In this document: positions 54,533 through 63,635 of the stretch, piece by piece
Position numbering within the stretch: the first letter of the stretch is position 1
Layout of the letters: each line of letters opens with the position of its first letter
Origin: Microbispora siamensis
GTDB lineage: Bacteria; Actinomycetota; Actinomycetes; Streptosporangiales; Streptosporangiaceae
NCBI RefSeq assembly: GCF_016863095.1
Contig: NZ_BOOF01000019.1
Location: 1-64,000 of the forward strand
DNA: 64,000 nt
Direction: 5' to 3'
The notes under the pieces: model-generated
What the model saw: only the letters and a program-made list of their open reading frames with translations
Databases searched by the model: none
What the model was told of the DNA's origin: nothing
Program-made: the position numbers and the translations under genes

Positions 54533-54564
54533 GGGGCGGGGAGAGCTCCCGCGCTCCCCGCCCC
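54533..54564. terminator. Bidirectional terminator
   Basis: Perfect 11-bp stem GGGGCGGGGAG / CTCCCCGCCCC with a 10-base loop, between the convergent LacI and amylase genes. Confidence 0.7.
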
Positions 54565-54579
54565 GACTTGTCGAAGGGA

Positions 54580-57500
54580 CTACTTGAGGTACGGGCCGTC
54601 GGCGCCGATCTTGCCCGGGGCCGGGTTGCCGGGCAGGTCGAGCACGTAGGCGCGCATGTCGCCCTTGCCGTTCAGGTCGATCGACAGGGTTCCGCCGGTG
54701 ACGGTCTTCCTGTCTCCGGTGACCGCGTCCACGTACGTCCCGTTGGGGATGCCGGTGAACGTGGCGCCGGAGGAGACGGTGACCAGGACGAAGCTGTCGA
54801 TGGACCCGCTGGTGTAGCGGCGCTTGTAGGCGATCGAGCCGGATACGCCGTCGGTGGAGTACTGCCCCATCTGCAGCGCCGGGATGGCCCGGCGGATCTG
54901 GTTGAGCCGCTGCAGGTGCCTGACCAGCGGCTGGCTCAGTGTCGTCGCGACCGGGCCGGACGCGCCGGAGACCACGCCGTAGTCACCGGCGGTGACGGTG
55001 CCCTCGATCTTGTCTCCGTAATAGGCGCGGCCGGTCGTGGCGAGCGGGCAGGTGGGGCCGCAGTCGATCTGCTTGCCCTTCTGGAACTCGATCTCCGACC
55101 CGTAGTAGAGGGTGGGGATGCCGCGGAAGGTCCACATCAGGCTCATGTTCTCGGCCCAGGCGTCGGTGCCGCCGGCGTAGCGGAAGCCGGACTTGTTGGG
55201 TCCGTAGTCGTGCGAGTCGACGTAGACGGCGTTGTAGGTGGCGTCGTTGACGCTGTCGTCGGAGTCCTTGCCGTTGTTGAAGGCGTTCTGCGCGTCGGAG
55301 AAGTTCATGTGCATGCGCATGTCGATGATGTTCATGCCGGAGAACTTCGAGCGGTCGGGCGCGTGGTAGCTGTTGCCGCTCAGGAAGGCGTTGGTGCTGG
55401 TGGGCTGGTTGCCCGTGCCGAGCTGCTCCTCGTAGTCGTACTGCTCGATCGCGGCCTTCTCGTCGGTGCTGTAGTCCTTGCGCTCCTTCCAGGTGTAGAA
55501 CTGCGCGGAGTGGTTGACCGAGCCGCGGTTCCACTTGTCGTTCACGAACGCGGCGACCTCGCCGAAGACGTAGAAGTCCCTGGCCTTGTCCTCGCCGAAC
55601 TTCTCCTTGACGTGGTCGTAGATCGCCGGAAGGAAGCGGCGGTTCCAGGTGACGCGGGGGATGTGGATGGCCGTGTCGATGCGGAAACCGTCGACGCCCA
55701 TGTCGATGAACCGGTTGTAGGCGTCGATGAGGTACTTCTGCACCTCGGCGTTCTCGGTGTCGAAGTCGGCCAGGTCCTCGTGCAGCCAGCAGCTACGCGA
55801 GTCCTCGCCCTCCCAGTTGCCGATCCAGCACTGGTGGTAGTACTTCGCCGGGAACATCCCGGAGGTCGGGCTCGGCCACTGGCAGTTGTAGATGCGGTAT
55901 CCCTCGGGGCTGTAGTACTGGGTCGGCGTTCCCCAGTTCCGGCAGGTGTTGCCCGCCGGCTCCTCGGTGGACCACAGGTCGCCGTTGTACGGCCTCCCCT
56001 TGGCCATCTGATTCTGCGCGGCGGTCATGCCGGGGTCGTCGCCCTGATGCTCGACCATCGGGTCGTACTCCCGGCCCGCCTCCTTGGCGCTGTACATCCA
56101 CTTCCACTGCTCGTCACGCACGCCGTACACCGTGGGGACGAACAGTCCCTTGGCGCCCCAGCGCGAGCTGTGGTTGTAGACGACGTCCTGGTAGATCTTC
56201 AGGCCCTTGGCGTGCGCCTTGTTGATCAGGTCCTGGTAGGTGGAGCCGGGCGTCTCCAGCCGGGTGTCCACACGATAGAAGTCCCAGCCGTGGTAGCCGT
56301 GGTAGTCGTAGTCGGACCGGTTGAGCACGACCGGGGTGATCCAGATCGCCGAGAAGCCGAGGGCCTTGATGTAGTCGAGCTTCTCGATGAGGCCCTTGAA
56401 GTCGCCGCGGAACATCGGGTCGTTGTTCGCCGCGTTTCCGGAGCGGATGTTCTGGCTCCCGCCCCTGTCGTTGGAGGTGTCGCCGTCGTAGAACCGCGCC
56501 GTCATGACGAAGTAGATGGAGTCCTTGCGCGGATCGCCGCCGAGCGGAGTGCCCTGAGTGACCGGTGGCGGCCCATCGCCCGTCGTGACCGAGACGGCAT
56601 CGGTGTAGGCGGATTTGTTGCCTGCGGCGTCAAGCGCCCGCACCTTGTAGGTGTAGGTCGTCTTGGCGTCCAGCCCGGACTCCTTGTACGACGTGCCGGA
56701 GGCGGAGCGGATGACGGGGGTCTCCTCGCCCTTGGCCCGGCTGATCTCGTAACCGCTGACGCCCACGTTGTCGGCCGACGCCGTCCAGGTGAGCGTGACG
56801 GTCGTGCCCGACGCTGTCGCGGCCAGGCCCGTGGGCACGCTGGGCGCGGTCGTGTCCGGCGGCTCGGGCGCGCAGGGCTCCGGGGCGTTCGCGCGTACGA
56901 CGCCGTCCTTGACCGTGGTGGTGCCGAGGCCGATGGCGTAGTCGGCGCCGTTGTTGTTGTCCCAGGTGCCGGAGCCGTTGTTGAAGGCGGCCTTGAGCCC
57001 GGCCGCGCTGCCGAGGTCGATCGTCTTCTTCGCCCAGTCGGCGCAGGTCTCCTCGTCCATCACGACGCCGGGCACCGTCGTCCACGAGCCGCCCGTGGGC
57101 TGGTAGTGGATCCGCACCGAGCTCCAGCCCCTGGTCTTCTTGTAGTAGAAGACGGTCGCCTTGCCTCCACCCGAAGGTGAGGGGGAAGGGGACGGCGTGG
57201 CCGTCACGCAGGGGTCGGTGGCGTCGGCGGTCACCACGCCGTTCTTCACGGTGCTGGTGCCGGTGCCGATGGTGTAGTTCCTGCCCTGGTTGTTGTCCCA
57301 GGTGCCGGAGCCGTTGTTGAAGGTGACCTGGAAGGTGGTGGCCGTGCCGAGGTCGACGGTCTTCTTCTTCCAGCCGGTGCAGGCGGTGTCCATGGCCACG
57401 CCGGGGACGGTGGTCCAGGTGCCGTTGATTCCGTAGTGGATGTTGGCCGGGTTCCAGCTCGTGAAGTAGTAAACGGTGGCGCTGTTGCCCGTGGGCGTCA

Positions 57501-58920
57501 CCGTGGGCGACGGCGAGGCCGTCGTGCCGACGCGGATGGCGACGGCGCTCTTGGCCGGGATGGTGACCGACGCCGTTCCACCCGGGTTCACCGTCACCGA
57601 GCCGCCGCCCGCGACGTTCGGGTACGTCCCGGCGGGCAGGCCGGTGGTGAAGGTGCGGGTGACGCTGCCGTTCTCGTTGTTGATCGCCACCCAGCCCTTG
57701 TCGCCGCGGCTGAAGGCGATCAGGTTGCCGCCGTTGTCGGTCCAGTTGCCGACCGAGGTCCCGGCGACCGTGTTGTAGAAGCCCACCATCCCGGCCATCT
57801 GACGGTCGAAGCAGGTCCACCGGCCGTTGGAGCAGTCGGTGTCGGTGACGAATCCGCCGTTGGCCGAGGGCGGCCCGGCCTCACCGTCGCTCCACGTGAA
57901 GGAGGAGTAGACGCTGGGCTTGCCGTACGGCCAGGCCAGCATGAAGACGTTGGCCAGCGTGTAGGCGGCGCCGTTCTTGTAGTTGAGGGTGGACCCGTTG
58001 CGCTCGGTGTCGTGGTTGTCGACGAACACCATGGCCTTGTCGCTGCCCACCGACAGGCCCCAGCTCTGGCCGAAGCTCTGCAGCCACCTGATCTGGCCGG
58101 TGAACTGCTCCTTGAGCTTGCGGCCGTAGACGAACTCGTCCACGTCGCCGACGCCGGTGTACTGGCTCGGCTGGACCGCCTCGTCGGCGCCGTAGATGAC
58201 CTCCTGGTGGATGTACGGCGTGCCCCTGAGCCGCGACTTGATCGCCGCGAGGTCGTCGGGGCTGATGTGCTTGGCCGCGTCGATGCGGAAGCCGTCCACG
58301 CCCAGGTCGGTCAGCTTGTTCATGTACGCGGCGATCTGGTCGCGCACGTAGTCGGAGCCGGTGTTGAGGTCGGCCAGGCCGACGAGCTCGCAGTTCTGCA
58401 CCCGCCAGGCGTTGTTGCCGTAGTCGGCGTCGTTGATGCCGCAGGTGGGGGAGTGGAAGTCCCCGGAGGAGTAGAGGCCGGGGTAGTCGTACTTGCTGAA
58501 GCCGTAGCCGCCGTAGCTGGTGGCGCCCTGCCCGGTCATGTGGTTGACGACCGTGTCGACCTGGACCTTCACACCAGCGGCGTGACAGGCGCCGACCATG
58601 TTCCTGAAGGCGGTCTCGTCGCCGAACTTGCTCGTCAGCACGTATCGCGCGGGCTGGTAGACGTCCCACCACACCGAGCCGCCCTTGGACATGGAGTCGG
58701 CGGGCGGGGACACCTGCACCGACCCGTATCCGGCCGGGCCGAGGACGTCGGTGCACTCCTTGGCCACCGACTTCCAGTTCCAGTTCCACAGGTTGGCGGT
58801 CACGCCGGGGCCGGAGGCGGCGCCGGCGGCGGTCTCGGTGAGCGCGGGCAGCGCCACCGCGGTGCCGGTCGCCGTGGTCGCGGTCAGCGCGCCCACGACG
58901 ATCGCTTTGTACAGTCTCAT
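54580..58920 (-). CDS. Exported double GH13 amylase with two CBM25 and one Fn3 domain
   Basis: A 1446-residue secreted starch enzyme. The signal peptide ends near residue 36 (AAGAAS). The first GH13 barrel (about 38-470) has D214 (FRIDAAKH), E240 (HQEVIYG) and D304 (DNHDTER), as in alpha-amylases. Two CBM25-type starch-binding modules follow at about 477-572 and 585-683, each with a WDNN motif, then a fibronectin type III domain at about 687-780. A second GH13 barrel (about 795-1446) has D1082 (FRIDTAIH), E1121 (FGEVAAF) and D1238 (DSHDYG). Both barrels keep all three acids, so both should be active. ATG 58920 has AGGAGA upstream. A maltose-operator-like motif lies 320 bases before it. Confidence 0.92.
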   Translation of the reverse strand: MRLYKAIVVGALTATTATGTAVALPALTETAAGAASGPGVTANLWNWNWKSVAKECTDVLGPAGYGSVQVSPPADSMSKGGSVWWDVYQPARYVLTSKFGDETAFRNMVGACHAAGVKVQVDTVVNHMTGQGATSYGGYGFSKYDYPGLYSSGDFHSPTCGINDADYGNNAWRVQNCELVGLADLNTGSDYVRDQIAAYMNKLTDLGVDGFRIDAAKHISPDDLAAIKSRLRGTPYIHQEVIYGADEAVQPSQYTGVGDVDEFVYGRKLKEQFTGQIRWLQSFGQSWGLSVGSDKAMVFVDNHDTERNGSTLNYKNGAAYTLANVFMLAWPYGKPSVYSSFTWSDGEAGPPSANGGFVTDTDCSNGRWTCFDRQMAGMVGFYNTVAGTSVGNWTDNGGNLIAFSRGDKGWVAINNENGSVTRTFTTGLPAGTYPNVAGGGSVTVNPGGTASVTIPAKSAVAIRVGTTASPSPTVTPTGNSATVYYFTSWNPANIHYGINGTWTTVPGVAMDTACTGWKKKTVDLGTATTFQVTFNNGSGTWDNNQGRNYTIGTGTSTVKNGVVTADATDPCVTATPSPSPSPSGGGKATVFYYKKTRGWSSVRIHYQPTGGSWTTVPGVVMDEETCADWAKKTIDLGSAAGLKAAFNNGSGTWDNNNGADYAIGLGTTTVKDGVVRANAPEPCAPEPPDTTAPSVPTGLAATASGTTVTLTWTASADNVGVSGYEISRAKGEETPVIRSASGTSYKESGLDAKTTYTYKVRALDAAGNKSAYTDAVSVTTGDGPPPVTQGTPLGGDPRKDSIYFVMTARFYDGDTSNDRGGSQNIRSGNAANNDPMFRGDFKGLIEKLDYIKALGFSAIWITPVVLNRSDYDYHGYHGWDFYRVDTRLETPGSTYQDLINKAHAKGLKIYQDVVYNHSSRWGAKGLFVPTVYGVRDEQWKWMYSAKEAGREYDPMVEHQGDDPGMTAAQNQMAKGRPYNGDLWSTEEPAGNTCRNWGTPTQYYSPEGYRIYNCQWPSPTSGMFPAKYYHQCWIGNWEGEDSRSCWLHEDLADFDTENAEVQKYLIDAYNRFIDMGVDGFRIDTAIHIPRVTWNRRFLPAIYDHVKEKFGEDKARDFYVFGEVAAFVNDKWNRGSVNHSAQFYTWKERKDYSTDEKAAIEQYDYEEQLGTGNQPTSTNAFLSGNSYHAPDRSKFSGMNIIDMRMHMNFSDAQNAFNNGKDSDDSVNDATYNAVYVDSHDYGPNKSGFRYAGGTDAWAENMSLMWTFRGIPTLYYGSEIEFQKGKQIDCGPTCPLATTGRAYYGDKIEGTVTAGDYGVVSGASGPVATTLSQPLVRHLQRLNQIRRAIPALQMGQYSTDGVSGSIAYKRRYTSGSIDSFVLVTVSSGATFTGIPNGTYVDAVTGDRKTVTGGTLSIDLNGKGDMRAYVLDLPGNPAPGKIGADGPYLK

Positions 58921-59240
58921 AGAGCGGGTCTCCTGGACATGAGATCGGGATCCCGTGAAGGCGGGCCGGGTGGCGTCAACACCCGGCCCGCTTCCATGAG
59001 GTACGCCTGCTTGCGGGCGTACGAATGCTGCGGGTTCGCAGGGGGTCTCCCGGCGGTCGCGGCCAGGGGCGGGCCGACGGCCGGAGCCGGCGGAGGGCCG
59101 GACGTCACGCGGGAGCCGGACACGGACGAGGTGGGGCGGCGCCCTCGCGCCGCGGGGAGAGGGGCACACCATCGGGGCCTCCGTCAGGTTTCCCAGGTGT
59201 TGCCTGGAAGTTACTCACCGGACCTGAGTCGTGCAATACC

Positions 59241-59256
59241 TTGCAGCAAGTTTCAG
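59241..59256. promoter_or_regulatory. Candidate maltose-regulator operator 2
   Basis: TTGCAGCAAGTTTCAG is the counterpart of the motif at 53434. It lies in the 516-base gap 58921-59436, which holds no gene I can support, upstream of the exported amylase. It would bring the amylase under the same LacI regulator. Confidence 0.5.
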
Positions 59257-59436
59257 AAATATTGTTCGGTGTCGCCGGGAAAGAATGCGTGCTCGCGGGA
59301 TTCGGACGGGCCGGAATTGCCCTCGGATGACGTCCGAACGATCTGTGCGAAGGGCGGGGAGGGCGGTCTGCCCGGTCTGTGTGAGGGGCTGGGGAGGGCG
59401 GAGCGAGCGCTCGGCCGGGAGCGATAGCCTCGCGGG

Positions 59437-59850
59437 GTGAGCCGTACCTCTCGTTCCCGTCGTGCGCCGCGCGCCGGCGAGCCCTGTCCCTGCGGCCTGC
59501 CGGCCGTCTACGGCGACTGCTGCGGCCGGTTCCACGCGGGACAGGCGGCGCCGACGGCCGAGGCGCTGATGCGCTCGCGCTTCTCCGCTTTCGCCGTCGA
59601 GGACGAGGCATACCTGCTGCGGACCTGGCACCCCTCCACCCGTCCGGCACGGGTCGAGTTCGAGCAGGGCATGCGCTGGACCGGGCTGGAGATCGAGGCG
59701 GTCACCGGCGGGAGCCCGATCCACAGGGACGGCACCGTCACCTTCCGCGCCCGGTACGCCTACCGCGGTCAGCCCGGCGAGATGCGTGAGCAGAGCCGCT
59801 TCGTCCGCCACGAAGGCGCCTGGGTCTATCTCGACGCCATTGGCGGCTGA
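59437..59850 (+). CDS. YchJ/SEC-C-type protein
   Basis: A 137-residue protein of the YchJ (UPF0225) family. The N-terminus holds the zinc-binding SEC-C-like motif PCPCGLPAVYGDCCGRFH, followed by an NTF2-like fold: ALMRSRFSAFAVEDEAYLLRTW split after AFA, and TVTFRARYAYRGQPG later. GTG 59437 gives the usual family length. The function of YchJ proteins is not established; protein or RNA quality control has been proposed for SEC-C domains. It is alone on its strand. Confidence 0.88.
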   Translation: MSRTSRSRRAPRAGEPCPCGLPAVYGDCCGRFHAGQAAPTAEALMRSRFSAFAVEDEAYLLRTWHPSTRPARVEFEQGMRWTGLEIEAVTGGSPIHRDGTVTFRARYAYRGQPGEMREQSRFVRHEGAWVYLDAIGG

Positions 59851-60050
59851 GCCCCCGCGAAATTTATGCCGATAGTGGCATTTGAAGGCATTAACGCATG
59901 ATGTCCGATCAGAAGGCATAACGACAAAAAATGCGTCATCATCCATGCCGCGCTTGGCATGAGCGGGGCTGAGGCCATGGCGTTGGGTATGAGGCCAACG
60001 TTGCTTATGTCCGCGACGAAAGCCCATTGCCGCATGGCCTTGGTAGGTAG

Positions 60051-60464
60051 GTGCGTTCCACGATGTCTCGCCGCTGCACGTTCCGCTCCCGGCCGTTTCG
60101 GGTTCTGACGGCCCGTCGCCTGACGCTGGCCACTCTCGTGGTCGCGGTCGCGTGGAGTGCTGCGGCCCAGGAGGCGAGCGCGCAGTCCCTGCGCGGTGCT
60201 CCGATGAGGGTCGTCACCGGCCACGGGGGCGGCGGGGGCCAGGTGGCGGCGGGCGGGACGGCCACGGCGCGGCAGTTCCAGTCGGGCAACGGCAAGTTCA
60301 ACCAGAATCTCAACGGTGTGTTCGCCCCGACCTTCATGATCGGCCAGCAGCAGACCGGCATCACGAATGGCGGGCGCATCAGCACCCAGGGCGCCTTCTG
60401 CGGTCCCGGCCCGAGGAAGTGCAAGATCTGGCAGAACATGCCCATCAACGCCAGTGGCTGGTGA
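60051..60464 (+). CDS. Small secreted protein with C-terminal Cys pair
   Basis: A 137-residue exported protein. The start is GTG 60051 or ATG 60063; neither has a decisive ribosome site. The signal peptide runs to about EASAQS. The mature chain is polar: GHGGGGGQVAAGG, then GKFNQNLNGVFAPTFMIG, GITNGGRIST and the ending FCGPGPRKCKIWQ, a C-x6-C pair. No family is recognised. The upstream gap 59851-60050 has a repeated GAAGGCAT(T)AACG element. It shares features with the protein at 60649-61251. Confidence 0.6.
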   Translation: MRSTMSRRCTFRSRPFRVLTARRLTLATLVVAVAWSAAAQEASAQSLRGAPMRVVTGHGGGGGQVAAGGTATARQFQSGNGKFNQNLNGVFAPTFMIGQQQTGITNGGRISTQGAFCGPGPRKCKIWQNMPINASGW

Positions 60465-60648
60465 TCGCGGTCGAATACCCACGGGCCGTCGATTCCACGA
60501 ATGCGGGGTCGCGCTGACTGATATGGCAATGAAGCCGTAAGACGCCGCGCGCGCCGGGCGCGGGAAACCGGTGGGTCACTAGCCTGAAAAGGCCTGGGCG
60601 AAAAGGGGCCGCCCGGAGCATTGCGGCGGCGACTGGCGGGAGCGCGCG

Positions 60649-61251
60649 ATGAAGTGTGAGTGGTACGGCGGGACGGCCACGAGGAAGATCGCTCTTGGTC
60701 TCCTCGCCTGCGCGTCGGTCGTGGCGGCGCTGGCCGTCGCCGGCCCTGCCGCCGGGGCCACGCGCACGCACGGGCGGGAGACGCCACGCCACCAGGAGTC
60801 CGGGCCCCGGGCCGTGCGGCCCGACGGGGACGCCCAGCCCGGGCTCACCGCCTCGAGTCCCACGACCAACCGCGGGACGCAGCAGATCACCATCAACGTC
60901 GCGAACGGCGGGACCGGCATCCAGAACGCGATGTGCAGGGGCAACCGGGCGTGTGACATCGCGCAGGCGCTCGGCACGCCCTATGTGAGCGCTTCGCCCG
61001 TGCCGAACCCGGCCCCGCAGGCGCCGCCCAGAGCGAGAGCGGCGACCCGAGCGGGAGCGGCGACCCGAGCGGGAGCGGCCCCCCGTGCGGGGGTGGCGAA
61101 TCGTGCGGGGGCGGCGTCTCGGCATGCGGCCGTCTCTCCGGGCCGGCGGGGGGCCGGTCTCCAGGCGGCGCCGAACCGCGGGCGCGCTGTCCCACGGCCG
61201 GCGCCCGCGCCCCGCCCGGTGCCGCCCGTCTCCGGGCCGCCCCACCGGTAG
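60649..61251 (+). CDS. Small secreted Ala/Arg-rich repeat protein
   Basis: A 200-residue exported protein from ATG 60649. The signal peptide ends near PAAGAT. The core TQQITINVANGGTGIQNAM and CRGNRAC (C-x5-C) resembles the end of the secreted protein at 60051. The C-terminal 75 residues are low-complexity, with a six-residue repeat of the type ATRAGA and then Pro/Arg-rich sequence, so this part is probably unfolded and may bind cell-wall or nucleic-acid polyanions. Function unknown. Confidence 0.6.
   Translation: MKCEWYGGTATRKIALGLLACASVVAALAVAGPAAGATRTHGRETPRHQESGPRAVRPDGDAQPGLTASSPTTNRGTQQITINVANGGTGIQNAMCRGNRACDIAQALGTPYVSASPVPNPAPQAPPRARAATRAGAATRAGAAPRAGVANRAGAASRHAAVSPGRRGAGLQAAPNRGRAVPRPAPAPRPVPPVSGPPHR
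61033..61122 (+). repeat. 18-bp tandem repeat inside a coding region
   Basis: About five units of 18 bases; the two best (61039-61056 and 61057-61074) are identical. They encode the AATRAG-type hexapeptide repeat of the secreted protein. Unit number probably varies between strains. Confidence 0.65.
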
Positions 61252-61467
61252 CCCTCACCCGCCCGGCGAGGGCCGTACGGACCGTGGCGCTGCGGGCCCC
61301 GGCCCCGCAGCCCGGCCGGAGCAGGAGCACGGAGCACGAAGCAGGAGCACGGAGCGCGGAGCGCCGAGCCCGAACGCTCGCTGCTTCGCCCGCCGTCGGT
61401 GGCCAGGACGCACCAGGCCAGGTGACCGCGGGCGGCGTACCGTGCTGGTTTGCCGGACAATGCCCCG

Positions 61468-62161
61468 GTGAGCGATCTCGACTTCTTCGCCGATTTAGTG
61501 ATCACGGGCACCGTGCTCGGCCTCGACCACACGAGTCGCCTGGACGAGGTCGAGGAGGTGCTCGGGCGCGACTGCACGTTCGAGGCCCCGTCGGGGGTGA
61601 TCTCCGACTTCGGCCTGGTCGAGTTCGGCTGGTTGCGGGATCGGCCCCAGGACGACTGGAGCGTCGTCTACTTCGGCGCGCAGGCGCACCGGCTCCCGGA
61701 CCTCACCCGCGAAGACATGCCGGCCGCCCTGCTCGGCCGCTACGGCGGTTTCCGCTCCAGGCTCTACGTCGGTGAACTGCGCGGCGCCGTGGAGGCCCGC
61801 GGGTTCACGCTGGAAGAGCGCCCCGGACGAGGCGGCCGTCGACCTGATCACCGCGCTTGCGAAGGTCCGCGAGCCGGGCATCGCCGATGGGCTGCCGACG
61901 ATGGACGACGCCGTGGAGCGGTGGCTGGCGGCGACGACCGCCTTCGCCAACGCCGTGCGGCTGTGCACGGAGCGGCCACTGACCCCCGATGACGTGCGGT
62001 TGTCCCGCCGTCTGCGCAACCAGATCCACCTCGTGCAGCCTTTCGTGCCGCACCTCGCGTCCGCCGCTCTGGCGGAGGAGATGCGGCGCTGGGCTGGGCT
62101 CAAAAGCTCGTTGCTTCGCCTGCCGGTGTCGGGGGATCAGGGCGAGGGGGCGACCCCGTGA
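61468..62161 (+). pseudogene. Hypothetical protein gene with a frameshift
   Basis: Two frames form one protein. From GTG 61468 (SDLDFFADLVITGTVLGLDH) it reads well to AVEARGFTLEERP; near 61820 the sense passes to the next frame, which continues DEAAVDLITALAKVREPG, AVERWLAATTAFANAVRL and ends at 62161. The whole would be about 230 residues, of a type seen as uncharacterised proteins in actinomycetes. A one-base indel or a sequence error is the cause. Confidence 0.55.
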
Positions 62162-62285
62162 ACGCGGGGCTCCGCCGCGGACGCCTCGGTTGGTAATCTC
62201 AAGATGAGGAAGGGGTCACGGCCCTGTCCTCCTGTCCACGGCCCGCCAACGAGGAATTCCTCCGAGTCGTCAGGATTTGCGCACC

Positions 62286-63533
62286 ATGTCGAAAGCCGGT
62301 CGGTCCCAAGAGGAGATGCGCCGGCGCAACCTGGGCGATCTGCTGCGGCACGTGCACCTGTCCGGCGCGCTGTCCCGTTCGGAGCTGGCCGACCGGATGG
62401 GCCTGAACCGCAGCACCATCATGGCGCTGACCGCCGAGCTGTCCGCGGCTGGCCTGGTCAGCGAGGAGCTGCCCGGAGACACCGGCAAGGCGGGCCGGCC
62501 GTCGCTGGTGGTCCGCCCGGAGCGCGACCGGGCGCACGTGCTGGCCTTCGACGTCCGGGTCGACCGCCTGGTCGCGGCCCGGGTGGGACTGGGCGGTGAG
62601 ATCCTCGACCGCCGTGAGGCGGTCAGGCCCCGCGCGGGCGCGGACCTGGAGGACGTCGTCGGCGTGCTCGCGGGCTTCGGCCGCGAGCTGCGGCGCGGCG
62701 CCCGGCCGGGCTCGGTGTGCGTGGGGGTCGGCGCGGCCTACTGCGGGATGATCAGGCCCGACGACGGCACGGTGCGGTACGGACCCTACGTGGGGTGGGT
62801 GGACCAGGCGTTCGGCGTCGAGCTCGGCTCCCGCCTGGGGCTCCCGGTGCTCGTGGGCAACGAGGCCCACCTGGGCGCGCTGGCCGAGCGTGACCGCGGC
62901 GTGGGCCGCGGCTTCGACAACCTGATCTACCTGCACGGCGACGTCGGCGTGGGCGGCGGGATCATCGTCGGCGGCAAGTTGCTCGGCGGCGACGGCGGCT
63001 ACGGGTGCGAGCTGGGGCACATGATGGTGAACCCGTACGACGGGCGGCCCTGCATGTGCGGCTCGCGTGGCTGCCTGGAGGCGGAGGTCGGCGAGCACGC
63101 CCTGATCGAGGCCGCGGGCCGCTCGGGCGAGCTGAGCGGCCGTGAGGGCGTACGCGCCGTGGTGGAGGCCGCCGGACGCGGGGACGCGGCGGCCGAGGAG
63201 GCGCTGCACCGGATCGGCGACTGGCTGGGCATCGGCGTGGCGAACCTCATCAACCTTTTCAACCCCGGCATGGTGATCTTCGGAGGGATGCTGCGGGACG
63301 TGTACCCGGGCTCGGCGGCGCAGGTCGGGCGCAGGGTCGAGGCGAACGCCATGGTGATCTCCCGCGAGCAGGTGCGGCTGCGGGTGTCGGCGCTCGGCGA
63401 CGACGTCACACTGGTCGGCGCCGCGGAGCTGGCCTTCTCCAGGCTCCTGGCCAACCCCCTGGAGGTGCTCGCCGAGATGCGGCGCCGTACGGCACACCGG
63501 GCGGCGCCCCGGAGGCGCGCACTGGCGCTCTGA
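62286..63533 (+). CDS. ROK-family transcriptional regulator
   Basis: A 415-residue protein from ATG 62286. A winged helix-turn-helix lies at about residues 15-65 (LSRSELADRMGLNRSTIMAL), followed by the ROK fold with FDVRVDRLVAARVGLGG, GNEAHLGALAERD and LHGDVGVGGGIIVGG. Unlike the ROK protein at 20661, the zinc cluster is complete (CMCGSRGCLE), which occurs in both kinases and repressors. The HTH makes it a regulator; its sugar and targets are unknown, since no transport genes lie beside it in the window. Confidence 0.9.
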   Translation: MSKAGRSQEEMRRRNLGDLLRHVHLSGALSRSELADRMGLNRSTIMALTAELSAAGLVSEELPGDTGKAGRPSLVVRPERDRAHVLAFDVRVDRLVAARVGLGGEILDRREAVRPRAGADLEDVVGVLAGFGRELRRGARPGSVCVGVGAAYCGMIRPDDGTVRYGPYVGWVDQAFGVELGSRLGLPVLVGNEAHLGALAERDRGVGRGFDNLIYLHGDVGVGGGIIVGGKLLGGDGGYGCELGHMMVNPYDGRPCMCGSRGCLEAEVGEHALIEAAGRSGELSGREGVRAVVEAAGRGDAAAEEALHRIGDWLGIGVANLINLFNPGMVIFGGMLRDVYPGSAAQVGRRVEANAMVISREQVRLRVSALGDDVTLVGAAELAFSRLLANPLEVLAEMRRRTAHRAAPRRRALAL

Positions 63534-63635
63534 GGGCACGCCGGCACGGGGTTCAGGCGGCACGATTCAACTGCGCGACTCGGCGGCCGGCGAACGTCTC
63601 GGATCGACGCCAATGAGGTCTCCCGTGCGGTTGCC

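Noticed and set aside
54568-57180. An 870-residue open frame on the plus strand
   Set aside because: Shadow of the exported amylase gene; Val/Gly/Asp-rich low-complexity translation without any motif.
61033-61122. A CRISPR-like array
   Set aside because: The 18-base units are directly adjacent with no spacers and encode a peptide repeat in frame.
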